Of a stretch of DNA of 64,000 bases, positions 8,098-16,858 are shown piece by piece. The notes under the pieces were generated by a model. The model was not told the DNA's origin, did no database searches, and saw only the letters and a list, made by a program, of their open reading frames with translations. The stretch is from Micromonospora carbonacea. Lineage in GTDB: Bacteria; Actinomycetota; Actinomycetes; Mycobacteriales; Micromonosporaceae. Each line of letters opens with the position of its first letter. Within the stretch, counting starts at the first letter, position 1. The translations under genes were made by a program, and so were the position numbers. The stretch spans positions 2,502,501 through 2,566,500 of the forward strand of contig NZ_JACHMZ010000001.1 in NCBI RefSeq assembly GCF_014205165.1, in the 5' to 3' direction.

Positions 8098-9147
8098 GTG
8101 ACTCACGTACTCGTTACCGGCGGCGCCGGATTCATCGGAACCCACGTCGTGACCGCCCTGCACGACGCCGGCCACCGGGTGACCGTCGTGGACGCCGGCC
8201 ATCCCGGCGCGCACCGCCTGCCGCTGCCGGACACCGTGGCGGGGGCCCCGCTCGTCCGGCTCGACCTGCGGGACCGGCCCGCCGTCGCCGACGCCCTGGC
8301 CGGCGTCGACGCGGTGGTCCACCAGGCGGCCATGGTGGGCCTCGGCGTCGACCTGGACGACCTGCCCGAGTACGTCGGCTGCAACGACCTCGGCACCGCC
8401 GTCCTGCTCGCCGCGATGGCCCGCGCGGGCGTGCACCGGCTCGTGCTCGCCAGCTCCATGGTCGTCTACGGCGAGGGCGCGTACGCCTGCGCCGGGCACG
8501 GCCCGGTCCGCCCCGCGCCGCGCGGCGTCGCCGACCTGGCCGCCGGCCGCTTCGAGCCGGGCTGCCCGAGCTGCGGCCTCGCCGTCACCCCGGGACTGGT
8601 CGACGAGGAGGCCCCGCTGGATCCGCGCAGCGTGTACGCCGCCACGAAGGTCGCCCAGGAGCACCTCACCGCGGCCTGGGCCCGGCAGACCGGCGGCAGC
8701 GTCGTGGCGCTGCGGTACCACAACGTCTACGGGCCCGGGATGCCCCGCGACACGCCGTACAGCGGGGTCGCGGCGATCTTCCGCTCCGCGCTGGAGGCCG
8801 GGCGGGCGCCGCAGGTGTTCGAGGACGGCGGCCAGCGCCGCGACTTCGTGCATGTGCGCGACGTGGCGGCGGCCAACCTCGCCGCGCTGGCGGCGACCGG
8901 GACGCGCACCGGCTGGCGCGCGTACAACGTCGCCTCCGGTCGCCCGGCCACCGTCGGTGAGCTGGCCGCGGAGCTGGCGCGGGCCGCCGGCGGGCCCCCG
9001 CCCGTGGTCACCGGCGAGTTCCGGCTCGGCGACGTGCGGCACGTGGTCGCCTCGCCCGCCCGGGCGGAGGCCGAGCTCGGGTTCCGGGCCGCCGTGGGGC
9101 TCGCCGCCGGGATCGCGGAGTTCGCCCACGCGCCGCTGCGCGGATGA
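8098..9147 (+). CDS. NAD-dependent epimerase/dehydratase (extended SDR)
   Basis: The 349-residue protein starts at GTG 8098, immediately before the nucleotide-binding motif THVLVTGGAGFIGTHVV. Catalytic residues are in LASSMVVYGEG (Ser) and SVYAATKVAQEHL (YxxxK). A Cys-containing insert of about 35 residues (CAGHGP to CPSCGLAV) sits between them and is unusual for simple UDP-sugar epimerases; the CPSC pair could bind a metal. It probably acts on a nucleotide sugar. Its last codon overlaps the following membrane gene (ATGA), and it is divergently transcribed from the glycosyltransferase operon. Confidence 0.9.
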   Translation: MTHVLVTGGAGFIGTHVVTALHDAGHRVTVVDAGHPGAHRLPLPDTVAGAPLVRLDLRDRPAVADALAGVDAVVHQAAMVGLGVDLDDLPEYVGCNDLGTAVLLAAMARAGVHRLVLASSMVVYGEGAYACAGHGPVRPAPRGVADLAAGRFEPGCPSCGLAVTPGLVDEEAPLDPRSVYAATKVAQEHLTAAWARQTGGSVVALRYHNVYGPGMPRDTPYSGVAAIFRSALEAGRAPQVFEDGGQRRDFVHVRDVAAANLAALAATGTRTGWRAYNVASGRPATVGELAAELARAAGGPPPVVTGEFRLGDVRHVVASPARAEAELGFRAAVGLAAGIAEFAHAPLRG

Positions 9148-10523
9148 GCGTCCGGCTGCCGGGCGCGGTGCCGTCCCCCTCGACGGAGCGGGGGCGGCGT
9201 CCGCCGCGGGCCGACCTGATCGCCGCCGCCGCGGCACTCGGCCTGTTCGCGGCGGCCGCCGTCACCGGCGGCGTGCTGTACGCGCTGGGCCGCCCGGTGT
9301 ACGCCAGCGCGGCGCCGCTGTCCGCGCACTGGCTGCCGCACGTCGGCCCCGGCACACCGGCGGCGCTGCTGCTGGCCGCGCTGGTGTGCTGGCGGGGACC
9401 GGCGCTGGCCGCCCGGCTGCCCTGGCGGCCGCTGCTGGCGTTGTCCTACGCCACCGCCGTGGCCTGGACGCTGTCGCTCGCCCTGGTCGACGGCTGGCGG
9501 CGCGGCGTCGCCGGCCGGCTCACCACCGTCCACGAGTATCTGCACGAGGTGCCCGGCGTCACCGACGTCCCGGCCATGCTGGGGGAGTTCACCACCCGGA
9601 TCCTCGACTTCCAGCCGGACTCCTGGACCACGCACGTGTCCGGTCACCCGCCGGGGGCGCTGCTCGTCTTCGTCTGGCTCGACCGGGCCGGGCTGGGCGG
9701 CGGCGGTTGGGCCGGGGTGTTGTGCATCCTGGCCGGGGCGCTCGTCGCGGTCGCGGTGCCGCACACCGTACGGCTGCTCGGCAGCGGTGCGGCGGCCCGT
9801 GCCGTGCTGCCGTTCGCGGCGCTGTTCCCCGGCGCGGTCTGGTCCGGGGTGTCGGCCGACGGGCTGTTCGCCGGGGTGACCGCCACCGGCGTCGCCCTGC
9901 TGGCGCACGGTGTCACCCGGGGGCGTGCCGCGGGCGCGGTCGCCGGTGGCGCGGTGCTGGCGTTCGGCTGCTACCTCTCCTACGGGCTCGTCCTGATGGC
10001 CCCGGTCGCCGTGGCGGTCGTCGTGCTGGCGGGCCGGCACCGGCCCACCGTGGGCTGGGCGTTCGCCGGGGCGGCACCGGTCGTGGCCGCGTTCACGGCC
10101 GCCGGCTTCTGGTGGCCCACCGGCTACCACCTCGTCGTCGAGCGCTACTACCAGGGCATCGCCGCCGATCGCGCGTACGGCTACTGGGTCTGGGCCAACC
10201 TGGCGCTCGTGGTCGCCGCCGCCGGTCCGGCGGCGGCCGTGCTGCTGCGCCGCGCGGTGCTGGCCGGCTGGCGGGCGGTCGCGCTGCGGCGGCCGGGTGC
10301 GGAGCGGGCGACCTGGCTGCTGCCCCTCGCCGCCATGGCGGCGATCGTCGCCGCGGACCTGTCCGGCTACAGCAAGGCCGAGGTCGAACGCATCTGGCTG
10401 CCGTTCACCGCCTGGCTGATGGCCGGGGCGGCGCTGATCCCGCCCGCCGACCGCCGCACGTGGCTCGCCGTGCAGGCGGGGGTGGCCCTGACGGTCAACC
10501 ACCTGCTGCTGACGGGCTGGTAG
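9144..10523 (+). CDS. Polytopic membrane protein, possible GT-C-type glycosyltransferase
   Basis: The 459-residue product starts at ATG 9144 in a 4-base overlap with the epimerase. About ten to twelve hydrophobic helices are visible from residue 25 to the end. A large extracytoplasmic loop includes VSGHPPGALLVFVWL, reminiscent of the first-loop and HPP regions of membrane mannosyl- or arabinosyl-transferases, but I cannot confirm a catalytic DD/DE motif. Coupling to an epimerase and proximity to GT2 and DUF2064 genes point to cell-envelope glycan or glycolipid assembly. Confidence 0.75.
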   Translation: MSVRLPGAVPSPSTERGRRPPRADLIAAAAALGLFAAAAVTGGVLYALGRPVYASAAPLSAHWLPHVGPGTPAALLLAALVCWRGPALAARLPWRPLLALSYATAVAWTLSLALVDGWRRGVAGRLTTVHEYLHEVPGVTDVPAMLGEFTTRILDFQPDSWTTHVSGHPPGALLVFVWLDRAGLGGGGWAGVLCILAGALVAVAVPHTVRLLGSGAAARAVLPFAALFPGAVWSGVSADGLFAGVTATGVALLAHGVTRGRAAGAVAGGAVLAFGCYLSYGLVLMAPVAVAVVVLAGRHRPTVGWAFAGAAPVVAAFTAAGFWWPTGYHLVVERYYQGIAADRAYGYWVWANLALVVAAAGPAAAVLLRRAVLAGWRAVALRRPGAERATWLLPLAAMAAIVAADLSGYSKAEVERIWLPFTAWLMAGAALIPPADRRTWLAVQAGVALTVNHLLLTGW

Positions 10524-10591
10524 GCGCGCCGGGGGCGGCGGTCCGCCAGGTCGCCCCCGGTGGCCGGGCGCACGGGAGGCCGGGCCGACGG

Positions 10592-10963
10592 TCAGCGGGT
10601 CTTGCGCGTCGCCCGCTTGCGGGGCGGGGTCAACAGGTCGGCGATGGCCGCGATCGCGGACGGCACCAGCCGGTAATACGCCCAGACGCCCCGCTTCTCG
10701 CGTTCGAGCAGGCCGGCCTCGGTGAGGATCCGGAGGTGGTGGCTCACGGTCGGCTGGGAGAGCCCGAGCGGCGCGGTGAGGTCGCTGACGGACGCCTCGC
10801 CTTCCGGGGAAGACTGGATCAGGCTGAGCAGCCGCAGCCGGGCCGGGTCGGCGATCGCCTTCAGCACCCCCGCGAGCCGCTCGGCGTCGGCGCGCTTGAT
10901 CGGCTCGCCGGTGAGCGGCGAGACGGCGGGCGGGGCGGTTCTCGGAGTTGCCACGCCCCTCAT
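10592..10963 (-). CDS. ArsR-family winged-helix regulator
   Basis: The 123-residue protein starts at ATG 10963; a longer frame to 11176 has no typical N-terminus. The ArsR helix-turn-helix core is clear: LKAIADPARLRLLSLIQ, then DLTAPLGLSQPTVSHHLRIL and a wing EREKRGVWAYYRLVP. The metal-site signature CVC of classical arsenic or cadmium sensors is replaced by SVS, so it probably senses something else or acts by redox or protein contact. A basic tail (RKRATRKTR) ends the protein. No transporter or arsenic gene adjoins it, so its target is unknown. Confidence 0.9.
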   Translation of the reverse strand: MRGVATPRTAPPAVSPLTGEPIKRADAERLAGVLKAIADPARLRLLSLIQSSPEGEASVSDLTAPLGLSQPTVSHHLRILTEAGLLEREKRGVWAYYRLVPSAIAAIADLLTPPRKRATRKTR

Positions 10964-11170
10964 CGTCGCACCGACGCCATCGATCGGCCGGCGGATCCGG
11001 AACTCGGGTGTCGCCACCAGCCTGCGGGGTGACGCCCGGCCGGACAGGCCGGCGACCAAGGGTGGCCGGGTCGGTCGGACGGTGGAGGTGCCTCCTGTCC
11101 GGTCGCGGAGCGCGGGCGACGTTCCGGTGGAGTTCGGGAATGCGCTGGTCAGCGAGGAGCGGGGCAAGAG
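10964..11170. other. Intergenic region upstream of arsR and the rhamnosidase
   Basis: This stretch and the operator region that follows it separate the divergent arsR and GH78 genes by 330 bp. I see no reading frame with coding character and no RNA gene in it. It should hold the arsR promoter, but I cannot place it. Confidence 0.4.
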
Positions 11171-11206
11171 GTTCATGTATATGAACTTATGTTCTTATCC
11201 TTGACA
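11171..11206 (+). promoter_or_regulatory. IclR-type operator and -35 box before the rhamnosidase
   Basis: The palindrome GTTCATGTATATGAAC occupies 11171-11186 (GTTCA-N6-TGAAC, arms extend to 6 bp). It is followed by a perfect -35 hexamer TTGACA at 11201-11206, 14 bp further on; a convincing -10 is not obvious. The same palindrome occurs next to the iclR gene at 24829-24844, which makes the IclR protein at 24028-24816 the likely ligand. Confidence 0.65.
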
Positions 11207-11293
11207 GTCGAGCGCGGCCTGGCAGACGATGCCGGGCGTGTGCAAAATCCCTGTAAACAATCGGTGCCAACAACCGACATCGGCCGGCGCGCG

Positions 11294-13966
11294 ATGACCG
11301 CCGAGCCGGGGTGCGGGCCGCGCGGGATGCGGGTCGGTGGGCGGGTCGCGCCACTCGGCGTGCCCGGCACGGCACCCCACCTGTCGTGGTCGGTGCCGGG
11401 CGGCGCGGAGATCGACCCGGATCGCGGGTTCCAGGTGTCCGTGGCGGCCTCCCGACAGGCGGTCGAGTCGGACAGGGACCTCGCCTGGGCCACCACCTGC
11501 GCCCGGCCCTGGACGGTGTACGCGGGCCCGCCCCTGGCCTCGCGCGACCGCCGCTACTGGCGGGTCACCGCCACGGACCGCTCCGGCCGCCCGGTCAGCA
11601 GCGCGACGGCGGCCTTCGAGGTCGGGCTGACCGACCCGGGGGACTGGTCGGCCACCTGGATCAGCGCACCCGTGCCGACCTACCGGCGGGAGAGCTGGGA
11701 CCCCTGCCCGTACCTGCGGCACGAGTTCGACGTCGACGAGGTGGGCGCCGCCCGGGTCTACGCGAGCGCGCTCGGGCTGTACCGGCTGTGGCTCAACGGC
11801 GTCGAGCTGACCGCCGACGCGCTGTACCGCCCCGGCTGGACCGACTACCGCACCCGGGTCTACCACCAGACCTTCGACTGCGGGGCGGCACTGCGTCCGG
11901 GCCGCAACACCCTGGCGGCCGTCCTGGCCAACGGCTGGTACGCCGGACGCCTCGGACTGCTGCGCGAGCCCGGCTTCTACGGCGACCGGCCGGCGCTGCT
12001 GGCCCAACTGGAGATCGACGGCAGGCCGGTCGCCTCGACCGGCGCCGGCTGGCGCGCCGGGCACGGGGCCCTACAGGCGACGGACCTGTTGCGCGGTGAG
12101 TCCCAGGACCTGCGGCAGGAGCCGCCGGGCTGGCGGCTGGCCGGCTTCGACGACGCCGGGTGGGCGCCGGCCGAACCCTTCGCCGGGGTCACGCCCCCGG
12201 TCGAACCGCAGCCCCACGACCCGATCACGACCTACCAGGCGCACACCGGCCGGCTCGTGCACGAACACGCCCGGGGCCCGGCCGTCTTCGACTTCGGGCA
12301 GAACCTGGTCGGTTGGACGAAGCTCACCACGAGATGCCTGCCGTCGGTCGAGTTGATCGTGCGCCACGGCGAGATCCTGACCCCCGAGCAGCTCGTCTAC
12401 CGCGACAACCTGCGCGGGGCCTTCCAGGAGGACCGCTTCGTGGTGCCCGACGCCGGGCCGCACCAGCTCGCCACGTCGTTCACCATGCACGGGTTCCGCT
12501 ACGCGGAGGTCTGGGGCCTGCCCAGCCAGCTGCCGCACCACAACTTCACCCTGCTGCCCGACACCTCGATCGAGGCGGTCTCCGTCACCGGACTGCCCAG
12601 CCCGGTCGGCGAGTTCTCCTGCTCCGACGAGCACCTGACCCGCCTCGCGGCCAACGTGGCGTGGACCATCCGTGACAACTTCCTCGAAGTGGCCACCGAC
12701 TGTCCCCAGCGCGACGAACGCCTCGGCTGGCTGGGGGACGCGGGGGCGATCGCGCCGACCGCCGCGTACCACTTCGACGTGTCCGCCTTCCTGGCGAAGT
12801 TCGCCCGGGACGCGGCGGACACCCAGGGCCCCGACGGGGAGATCCGCAACTACGCCCCGGCGATCCCGCCCGCCAGCATGCGGCCCGGGGCGCCCGGCTG
12901 GTCCGACGGCTTCGTCCGCCTCGTCCACCTGCTCGTGCAGCGGTACGGGGACCTGCCGACCGCCGAGCGGCTGTTCGCGTCGATGGTCCGCTTCCTCGAC
13001 CACGTCGACCGGGCCAACCCGGCCGGGCTGCGGGTCAACGAGGTCGGGGCCGACTTCGGTGACTGGCTGTCGCTGCCGGAACGCGACGGCCTGGAGCTGC
13101 ACCCGGGCTACGCCTACACCGGCGCCTACTCGACCACCCCGACCGCCATCGTCGACACCGCCCACAGCTACCGCTCCTTCGTCCAGCTCGCCCAGATCGC
13201 GGCCTGGCTGGGCAGGGACCGGGAGGCGGCCCGGCTGGCGGACCGGGCGGCGGAGATCCGTGCCGCGTACCGTGCCGCGTTCCCGCTCGCGACCGGCGGC
13301 GTCGAGGACGCGACCCAGGCCGCGTACGCGCAGGCGGTCGGATACGGGCTGCTCACCGGCGCCGAGGCCCAGGAGGCGGCGGACCGGTTGCGCGCGGCCA
13401 TCGAACGGGTCGGCCACGTCACCACCGGCATCCACGGCGTGGAGCACGTCCTGCCCGTGCTCTGCGCGCACGGGCACGCGGACTTCGCGCTCGAACTCCT
13501 GCTGCGCAGGCAGATGCCGAGCTGGCTGTACATGGTCGACCAGGGCGCGACCACGATCTGGGAGAAGTGGGACGGCATCCGCCCCGACGGCACCCTCGCC
13601 ACGGCCGAGATGAACTCCTTCAACCACTGCGCGCTCGGTGCCGTGGGCCGGTTCCTGTTCGAGCACGTCGCCGGCATCGACGCCACCGAGACCACCTGGA
13701 CCGGGGAGGTCACGGTGCGGGCCGCGTACTCCGCCGCGCTCGGCTGGGCCCGCGCCGCCTACGAGAGCCCGGCGGGCCCGATCGGCAGCTCGTGGCGCTG
13801 GGTGGGCGACGTGGTCGAGCACGAGCTGCGGATCCCCGCGACCGCGTACGCCACCGTCCGGGCACCGGCCGGCGCCCGGCTCGTCGCGGCCGGCCAAGGC
13901 GGCGCCGAGCTGCGGCTCGGCCCCGGCCGGCACACCGTCGCCGTGCACGGGCTGGTCGCGCCGTGA
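11294..13966 (+). CDS. GH78 alpha-L-rhamnosidase, intracellular
   Basis: The 890-residue enzyme belongs to the bacterial GH78 type that hydrolyses terminal alpha-L-rhamnose from glycosides. The order of domains is N-terminal beta-sandwiches (residues about 1-330), an (alpha/alpha)6 barrel with the acid motif TDCPQRDERLGWLGDAG, and the second catalytic region GATTIWEKWDGIRPDG carrying the base Glu, then a C-terminal beta-sandwich. No signal peptide is present, so it works in the cytoplasm on imported rhamnosides. I chose ATG 11294; the ribosome site is weak, and ATG 11328 is an alternative. Its stop overlaps the start of the first permease gene, so it leads the transporter operon, controlled by the operator at 11171. 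Confidence 0.92.
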   Translation: MTAEPGCGPRGMRVGGRVAPLGVPGTAPHLSWSVPGGAEIDPDRGFQVSVAASRQAVESDRDLAWATTCARPWTVYAGPPLASRDRRYWRVTATDRSGRPVSSATAAFEVGLTDPGDWSATWISAPVPTYRRESWDPCPYLRHEFDVDEVGAARVYASALGLYRLWLNGVELTADALYRPGWTDYRTRVYHQTFDCGAALRPGRNTLAAVLANGWYAGRLGLLREPGFYGDRPALLAQLEIDGRPVASTGAGWRAGHGALQATDLLRGESQDLRQEPPGWRLAGFDDAGWAPAEPFAGVTPPVEPQPHDPITTYQAHTGRLVHEHARGPAVFDFGQNLVGWTKLTTRCLPSVELIVRHGEILTPEQLVYRDNLRGAFQEDRFVVPDAGPHQLATSFTMHGFRYAEVWGLPSQLPHHNFTLLPDTSIEAVSVTGLPSPVGEFSCSDEHLTRLAANVAWTIRDNFLEVATDCPQRDERLGWLGDAGAIAPTAAYHFDVSAFLAKFARDAADTQGPDGEIRNYAPAIPPASMRPGAPGWSDGFVRLVHLLVQRYGDLPTAERLFASMVRFLDHVDRANPAGLRVNEVGADFGDWLSLPERDGLELHPGYAYTGAYSTTPTAIVDTAHSYRSFVQLAQIAAWLGRDREAARLADRAAEIRAAYRAAFPLATGGVEDATQAAYAQAVGYGLLTGAEAQEAADRLRAAIERVGHVTTGIHGVEHVLPVLCAHGHADFALELLLRRQMPSWLYMVDQGATTIWEKWDGIRPDGTLATAEMNSFNHCALGAVGRFLFEHVAGIDATETTWTGEVTVRAAYSAALGWARAAYESPAGPIGSSWRWVGDVVEHELRIPATAYATVRAPAGARLVAAGQGGAELRLGPGRHTVAVHGLVAP

Positions 13967-14943
13967 CCCCCGGGTGGCCGCTGGCCCGCACCGTGCTGCT
14001 GAAGCTCGTCCGGCTCGCGGCGGTGCTGTTCGTGGTGTCGCTGCTCTGCTTCCTCAGCCTCAGCCTGCTGCCCGGAGACCCTGCCCAGGCGATCCTCGGC
14101 GAGTCCGCGTCGCCGCAGGCGGTGGCCGCGCTGCACGAGCAGCTCGGGCTGGACCGGCCGTTCCTGGAACGCTTCCTCGGCTGGCTCGGCAACGCGGTGC
14201 AGGGTGACCTCGGCCGGTCCTACGCGACCAACCAGACGGTCGCCCAGATCATCGCCGAGCGGGCCCCGGTCACGATCGAGCTGATCGTGCTCAGCCAGCT
14301 CATCGCGATCGCCGCCGCGATCCCCGCCGCCGTGGCGGCCGCCGCCCGCCGCGGCTCGGCCGTCGACCGGGGGATGAGCCTGTGGGTCTTCACCGTCCTG
14401 TCGACGCCCAACTTCGTCGTCGGATTCGTCCTGATCTGGGTGTTCGCGGTCCAGCTCGGGCTCTACCCGGCCAACGGTTACGTCCCGGTCAGCGCGGGGA
14501 TCGGCCAGCACCTCGGCTCCCTGCTGCTGCCCTCGCTCACGCTGGCCGCCGCACCGTTCGCGCTCTACCAGCGCGTGCTGCGCGCCGACCTGGTCGAGAC
14601 GTACGGCCAGGAGTTCATGCAGGTCGCCCGGGCCAAGGGCATCTCGCCGCTCCGCGCCGCCATGCGGCACGCCTTCCGGCCGAGCCTGCTCAACCTCACC
14701 ACCTCCGTCGGCGTCACCGTGGGAGTGCTGATCGGCTCGGACGTGATCGTGGAGACCCTGTTCAGCCTGCCCGGGCTCGGCGCCGAACTCGCCCACTCGG
14801 TCAGCGCCCGCGACTACGCGGAGGTGCAGGGCCTGGTGCTGGTGATCGCCGCCGCGTTCGTGCTGATCAACGCGGCGGTCGACCTGATCTACGGGCTGAT
14901 CGACCCGCGGCTGCGGGCGCGAAGCAAGGCGGTGACCCGATGA
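13963..14943 (+). CDS. ABC transporter permease, DppB type
   Basis: This 326-residue integral membrane protein starts at GTG 13963, overlapping the rhamnosidase stop. It is a DppB/OppB-like permease with about six helices, an N-terminal helix followed by the periplasmic segment LLPGDPAQAILGESASP, and the EAA loop QVARAKGISPLRAAMRHAFRP that contacts the ATPases. It forms a dimer with the permease encoded next. Peptide/nickel-type importers also carry oligosaccharides in many bacteria, and coupling to GH78 suggests a rhamnoside cargo. Confidence 0.93.
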   Translation: MTPGWPLARTVLLKLVRLAAVLFVVSLLCFLSLSLLPGDPAQAILGESASPQAVAALHEQLGLDRPFLERFLGWLGNAVQGDLGRSYATNQTVAQIIAERAPVTIELIVLSQLIAIAAAIPAAVAAAARRGSAVDRGMSLWVFTVLSTPNFVVGFVLIWVFAVQLGLYPANGYVPVSAGIGQHLGSLLLPSLTLAAAPFALYQRVLRADLVETYGQEFMQVARAKGISPLRAAMRHAFRPSLLNLTTSVGVTVGVLIGSDVIVETLFSLPGLGAELAHSVSARDYAEVQGLVLVIAAAFVLINAAVDLIYGLIDPRLRARSKAVTR

Positions 14944-15830
14944 GTCTCGACGTCGCACCCACGGCACCGGCCACCGCCGCCCCGGCCACGGCGAAGACCC
15001 CCGCGCGGTCGGGCCGGCGGTGGCGGGTGACCGACCTGCTGTCCATGGCCTGGCTGGTGCTGCTGGTCCTGTCGATGCTGCTGCTGCCGACCGTGCTCGG
15101 CCTCGACGACCAGAAGATGGCCGCTGCCGACCGGTTGAGCGGGCCGTCCGCCGCGCACCTGCTCGGCACGGACAACTACGGGCGCGATCTGCTCGCCCGG
15201 GCGCTGTCCGGGGCGCGGGTCTCCCTGTTCATCGGCTTCGGGTCGGTCGCCGCCGCCGCGCTCGTCGGGGTGCCGCTGGGCATGCTGGCGGGTTACCTGC
15301 GCGGCCGGTTCGACGCGGTCGTCTCGTTCGTGGTGGACGTGATCCTGGCCTTCCCGGGCCTCATCCTCGCCCTCGCCCTGGCGTCGTTCCTCGGCGCCTC
15401 GATCACCAACGTGCTGATCGCGATCACCGTGCCGATGACACCGGTGTTCGTCCGGCTGGCCAAGGCGCAGACCCTGGCGGTGGCCGGCCGCGAGTACGTG
15501 GAGGCCAGCCTGGTGATCGGCACCCCGGCCCGGTCCATCCTCTGGCGGGACGTGCTGCCGAACATCCGCACCGCCGTGCTGTCGTACGCGCTGGTCAGCA
15601 TCGGCACCGCGATCCTCATCGAGGGCGGTCTGAGCTTTCTGGGCCTGGGCGTGCCCTCGCCTCAACCCTCGTGGGGAAGCATGATCAATCTTGGCCGGTC
15701 CTTCATCGCGAACGACCCGTTGCTGATCGTGGTGCCGGCGGTGTTCATGCTGCTGACGATCCTCAGCCTGAACCTGCTCGCCGACCGGTTCCTGTCCGGG
15801 GCGGACGCCGTGACGGGCGGTGTGCGATGA
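14940..15830 (+). CDS. ABC transporter permease, DppC type
   Basis: The 296-residue partner permease starts at ATG 14940 (4-base overlap). An Ala/Pro-rich cytoplasmic N-terminus precedes about six helices. The DppC hallmark HLLGTDNYGRDLLARALSGARVSL and the EAA loop EYVEASLVIGTPARSILWRD are present, and the tail ends GGLSFLGLGVPSPQPSWGSM as in the family. It forms the heteromeric channel with the preceding permease. Confidence 0.93.
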   Translation: MSLDVAPTAPATAAPATAKTPARSGRRWRVTDLLSMAWLVLLVLSMLLLPTVLGLDDQKMAAADRLSGPSAAHLLGTDNYGRDLLARALSGARVSLFIGFGSVAAAALVGVPLGMLAGYLRGRFDAVVSFVVDVILAFPGLILALALASFLGASITNVLIAITVPMTPVFVRLAKAQTLAVAGREYVEASLVIGTPARSILWRDVLPNIRTAVLSYALVSIGTAILIEGGLSFLGLGVPSPQPSWGSMINLGRSFIANDPLLIVVPAVFMLLTILSLNLLADRFLSGADAVTGGVR

Positions 15831-16858
15831 CCGGGGACGCCCTGCTGAGCATCCGTGACCTCGTGGTGGAGTTCCCGACCCCGGCCGGGCCGGTGCGCGC
15901 CGTCGACCGGGTCAGCCTCGACCTCGGCTTCGGCGAGCGGCTGGGGATCGTCGGTGAGTCCGGCTCGGGCAAGAGCGTCCTGGCGCGTACCGCGATGGGC
16001 CTCACCCGCACCAGGGCGGCCCGGGTCACCGGCCAGGTCCGGCTCGCCGGCCACGCCGTGCTCGACCTGAGCGAGCGCCGCCGCCGCGCCCTGTGGGGCC
16101 GGGAGGTCGCCATGGTGTTCCAGGATCCGCTCAGCGCCCTGCACCCCATCACCCCGATCGGGGAGCAGATCGCCGAGGCGGTGCGACGCGATCCCCGGGT
16201 GACCCGCCGGCAGGCCGCCACCCGGGCCGTCGAACTGCTCGAAACGGTGGGCATCCCGTTGGCGGCGCAGCGGGCCCGGTCCCGGGCCCACGAGCTGTCC
16301 GGTGGGATGCGGCAGCGGGTGGCGATCGCCATGGCCGTCGCCGGTCGACCCAAGCTGATCTTCGCGGACGAGCCCACGACCGCCCTGGACGTCACCGTGC
16401 AGGCCCGCATCCTCGACCTGTTCGACGCCCTGTGCCGGGAGTTCGGCATCGGGCTGGTCATGGTGAGCCACGACCTGGGCGTGGTGGGCCGGCACACCGA
16501 CCGGGTGGCGGTGATGTACGCCGGCCGGATCGCCGAGCGCGGTCCCGTGGCCGACGTCTTCGCCCGCCCCGGCATGCGCTACACCAGCGCCCTCATGGCC
16601 GCGATCCCGCGGGCGGACGTGGCGCGGCAGGTCCTGCCCAGGCCGATTCCGGGGCTGCCGCCGAACCTGCTGGACCCGCCGCCCGGCTGCCGGTTCGCGC
16701 CCCGCTGCGGCTTCGCGTCCGACCGGTGCCGCACGGCGCAGCCGCCGATGACGGCGCGTGCGGCGGGGGCCGGGCACGAGTTCGCCTGCTGGCACCCCGG
16801 CGAACCGGCGGTCGACGCGGCGGTCGCGCCGCGCCAGGACAGGGAGGTGACGGAATGA
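15827..16858 (+). CDS. ABC transporter ATPase, DppD type
   Basis: The 343-residue ATPase starts at ATG 15827 (overlap of 4). Walker A GESGSGKSVLARTAMG, Q-loop MVFQDPLSAL, signature LSGGMRQRVAIAMA, Walker B LIFADEPTTALD and the switch His in VSHDLGVV are intact. The C-terminal oligopeptide-transporter extension contains the Cys-rich segment PPGCRFAPRCGFASDRC, typical of DppD/OppD. It energises import together with the next gene. Confidence 0.95.
   Translation: MTGDALLSIRDLVVEFPTPAGPVRAVDRVSLDLGFGERLGIVGESGSGKSVLARTAMGLTRTRAARVTGQVRLAGHAVLDLSERRRRALWGREVAMVFQDPLSALHPITPIGEQIAEAVRRDPRVTRRQAATRAVELLETVGIPLAAQRARSRAHELSGGMRQRVAIAMAVAGRPKLIFADEPTTALDVTVQARILDLFDALCREFGIGLVMVSHDLGVVGRHTDRVAVMYAGRIAERGPVADVFARPGMRYTSALMAAIPRADVARQVLPRPIPGLPPNLLDPPPGCRFAPRCGFASDRCRTAQPPMTARAAGAGHEFACWHPGEPAVDAAVAPRQDREVTE

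Noticed and set aside
10592..10963. Arsenic or metal-sensing ArsR repressor
   Set aside because: The Cys metal site is replaced by SVS and no metal-resistance gene is near.
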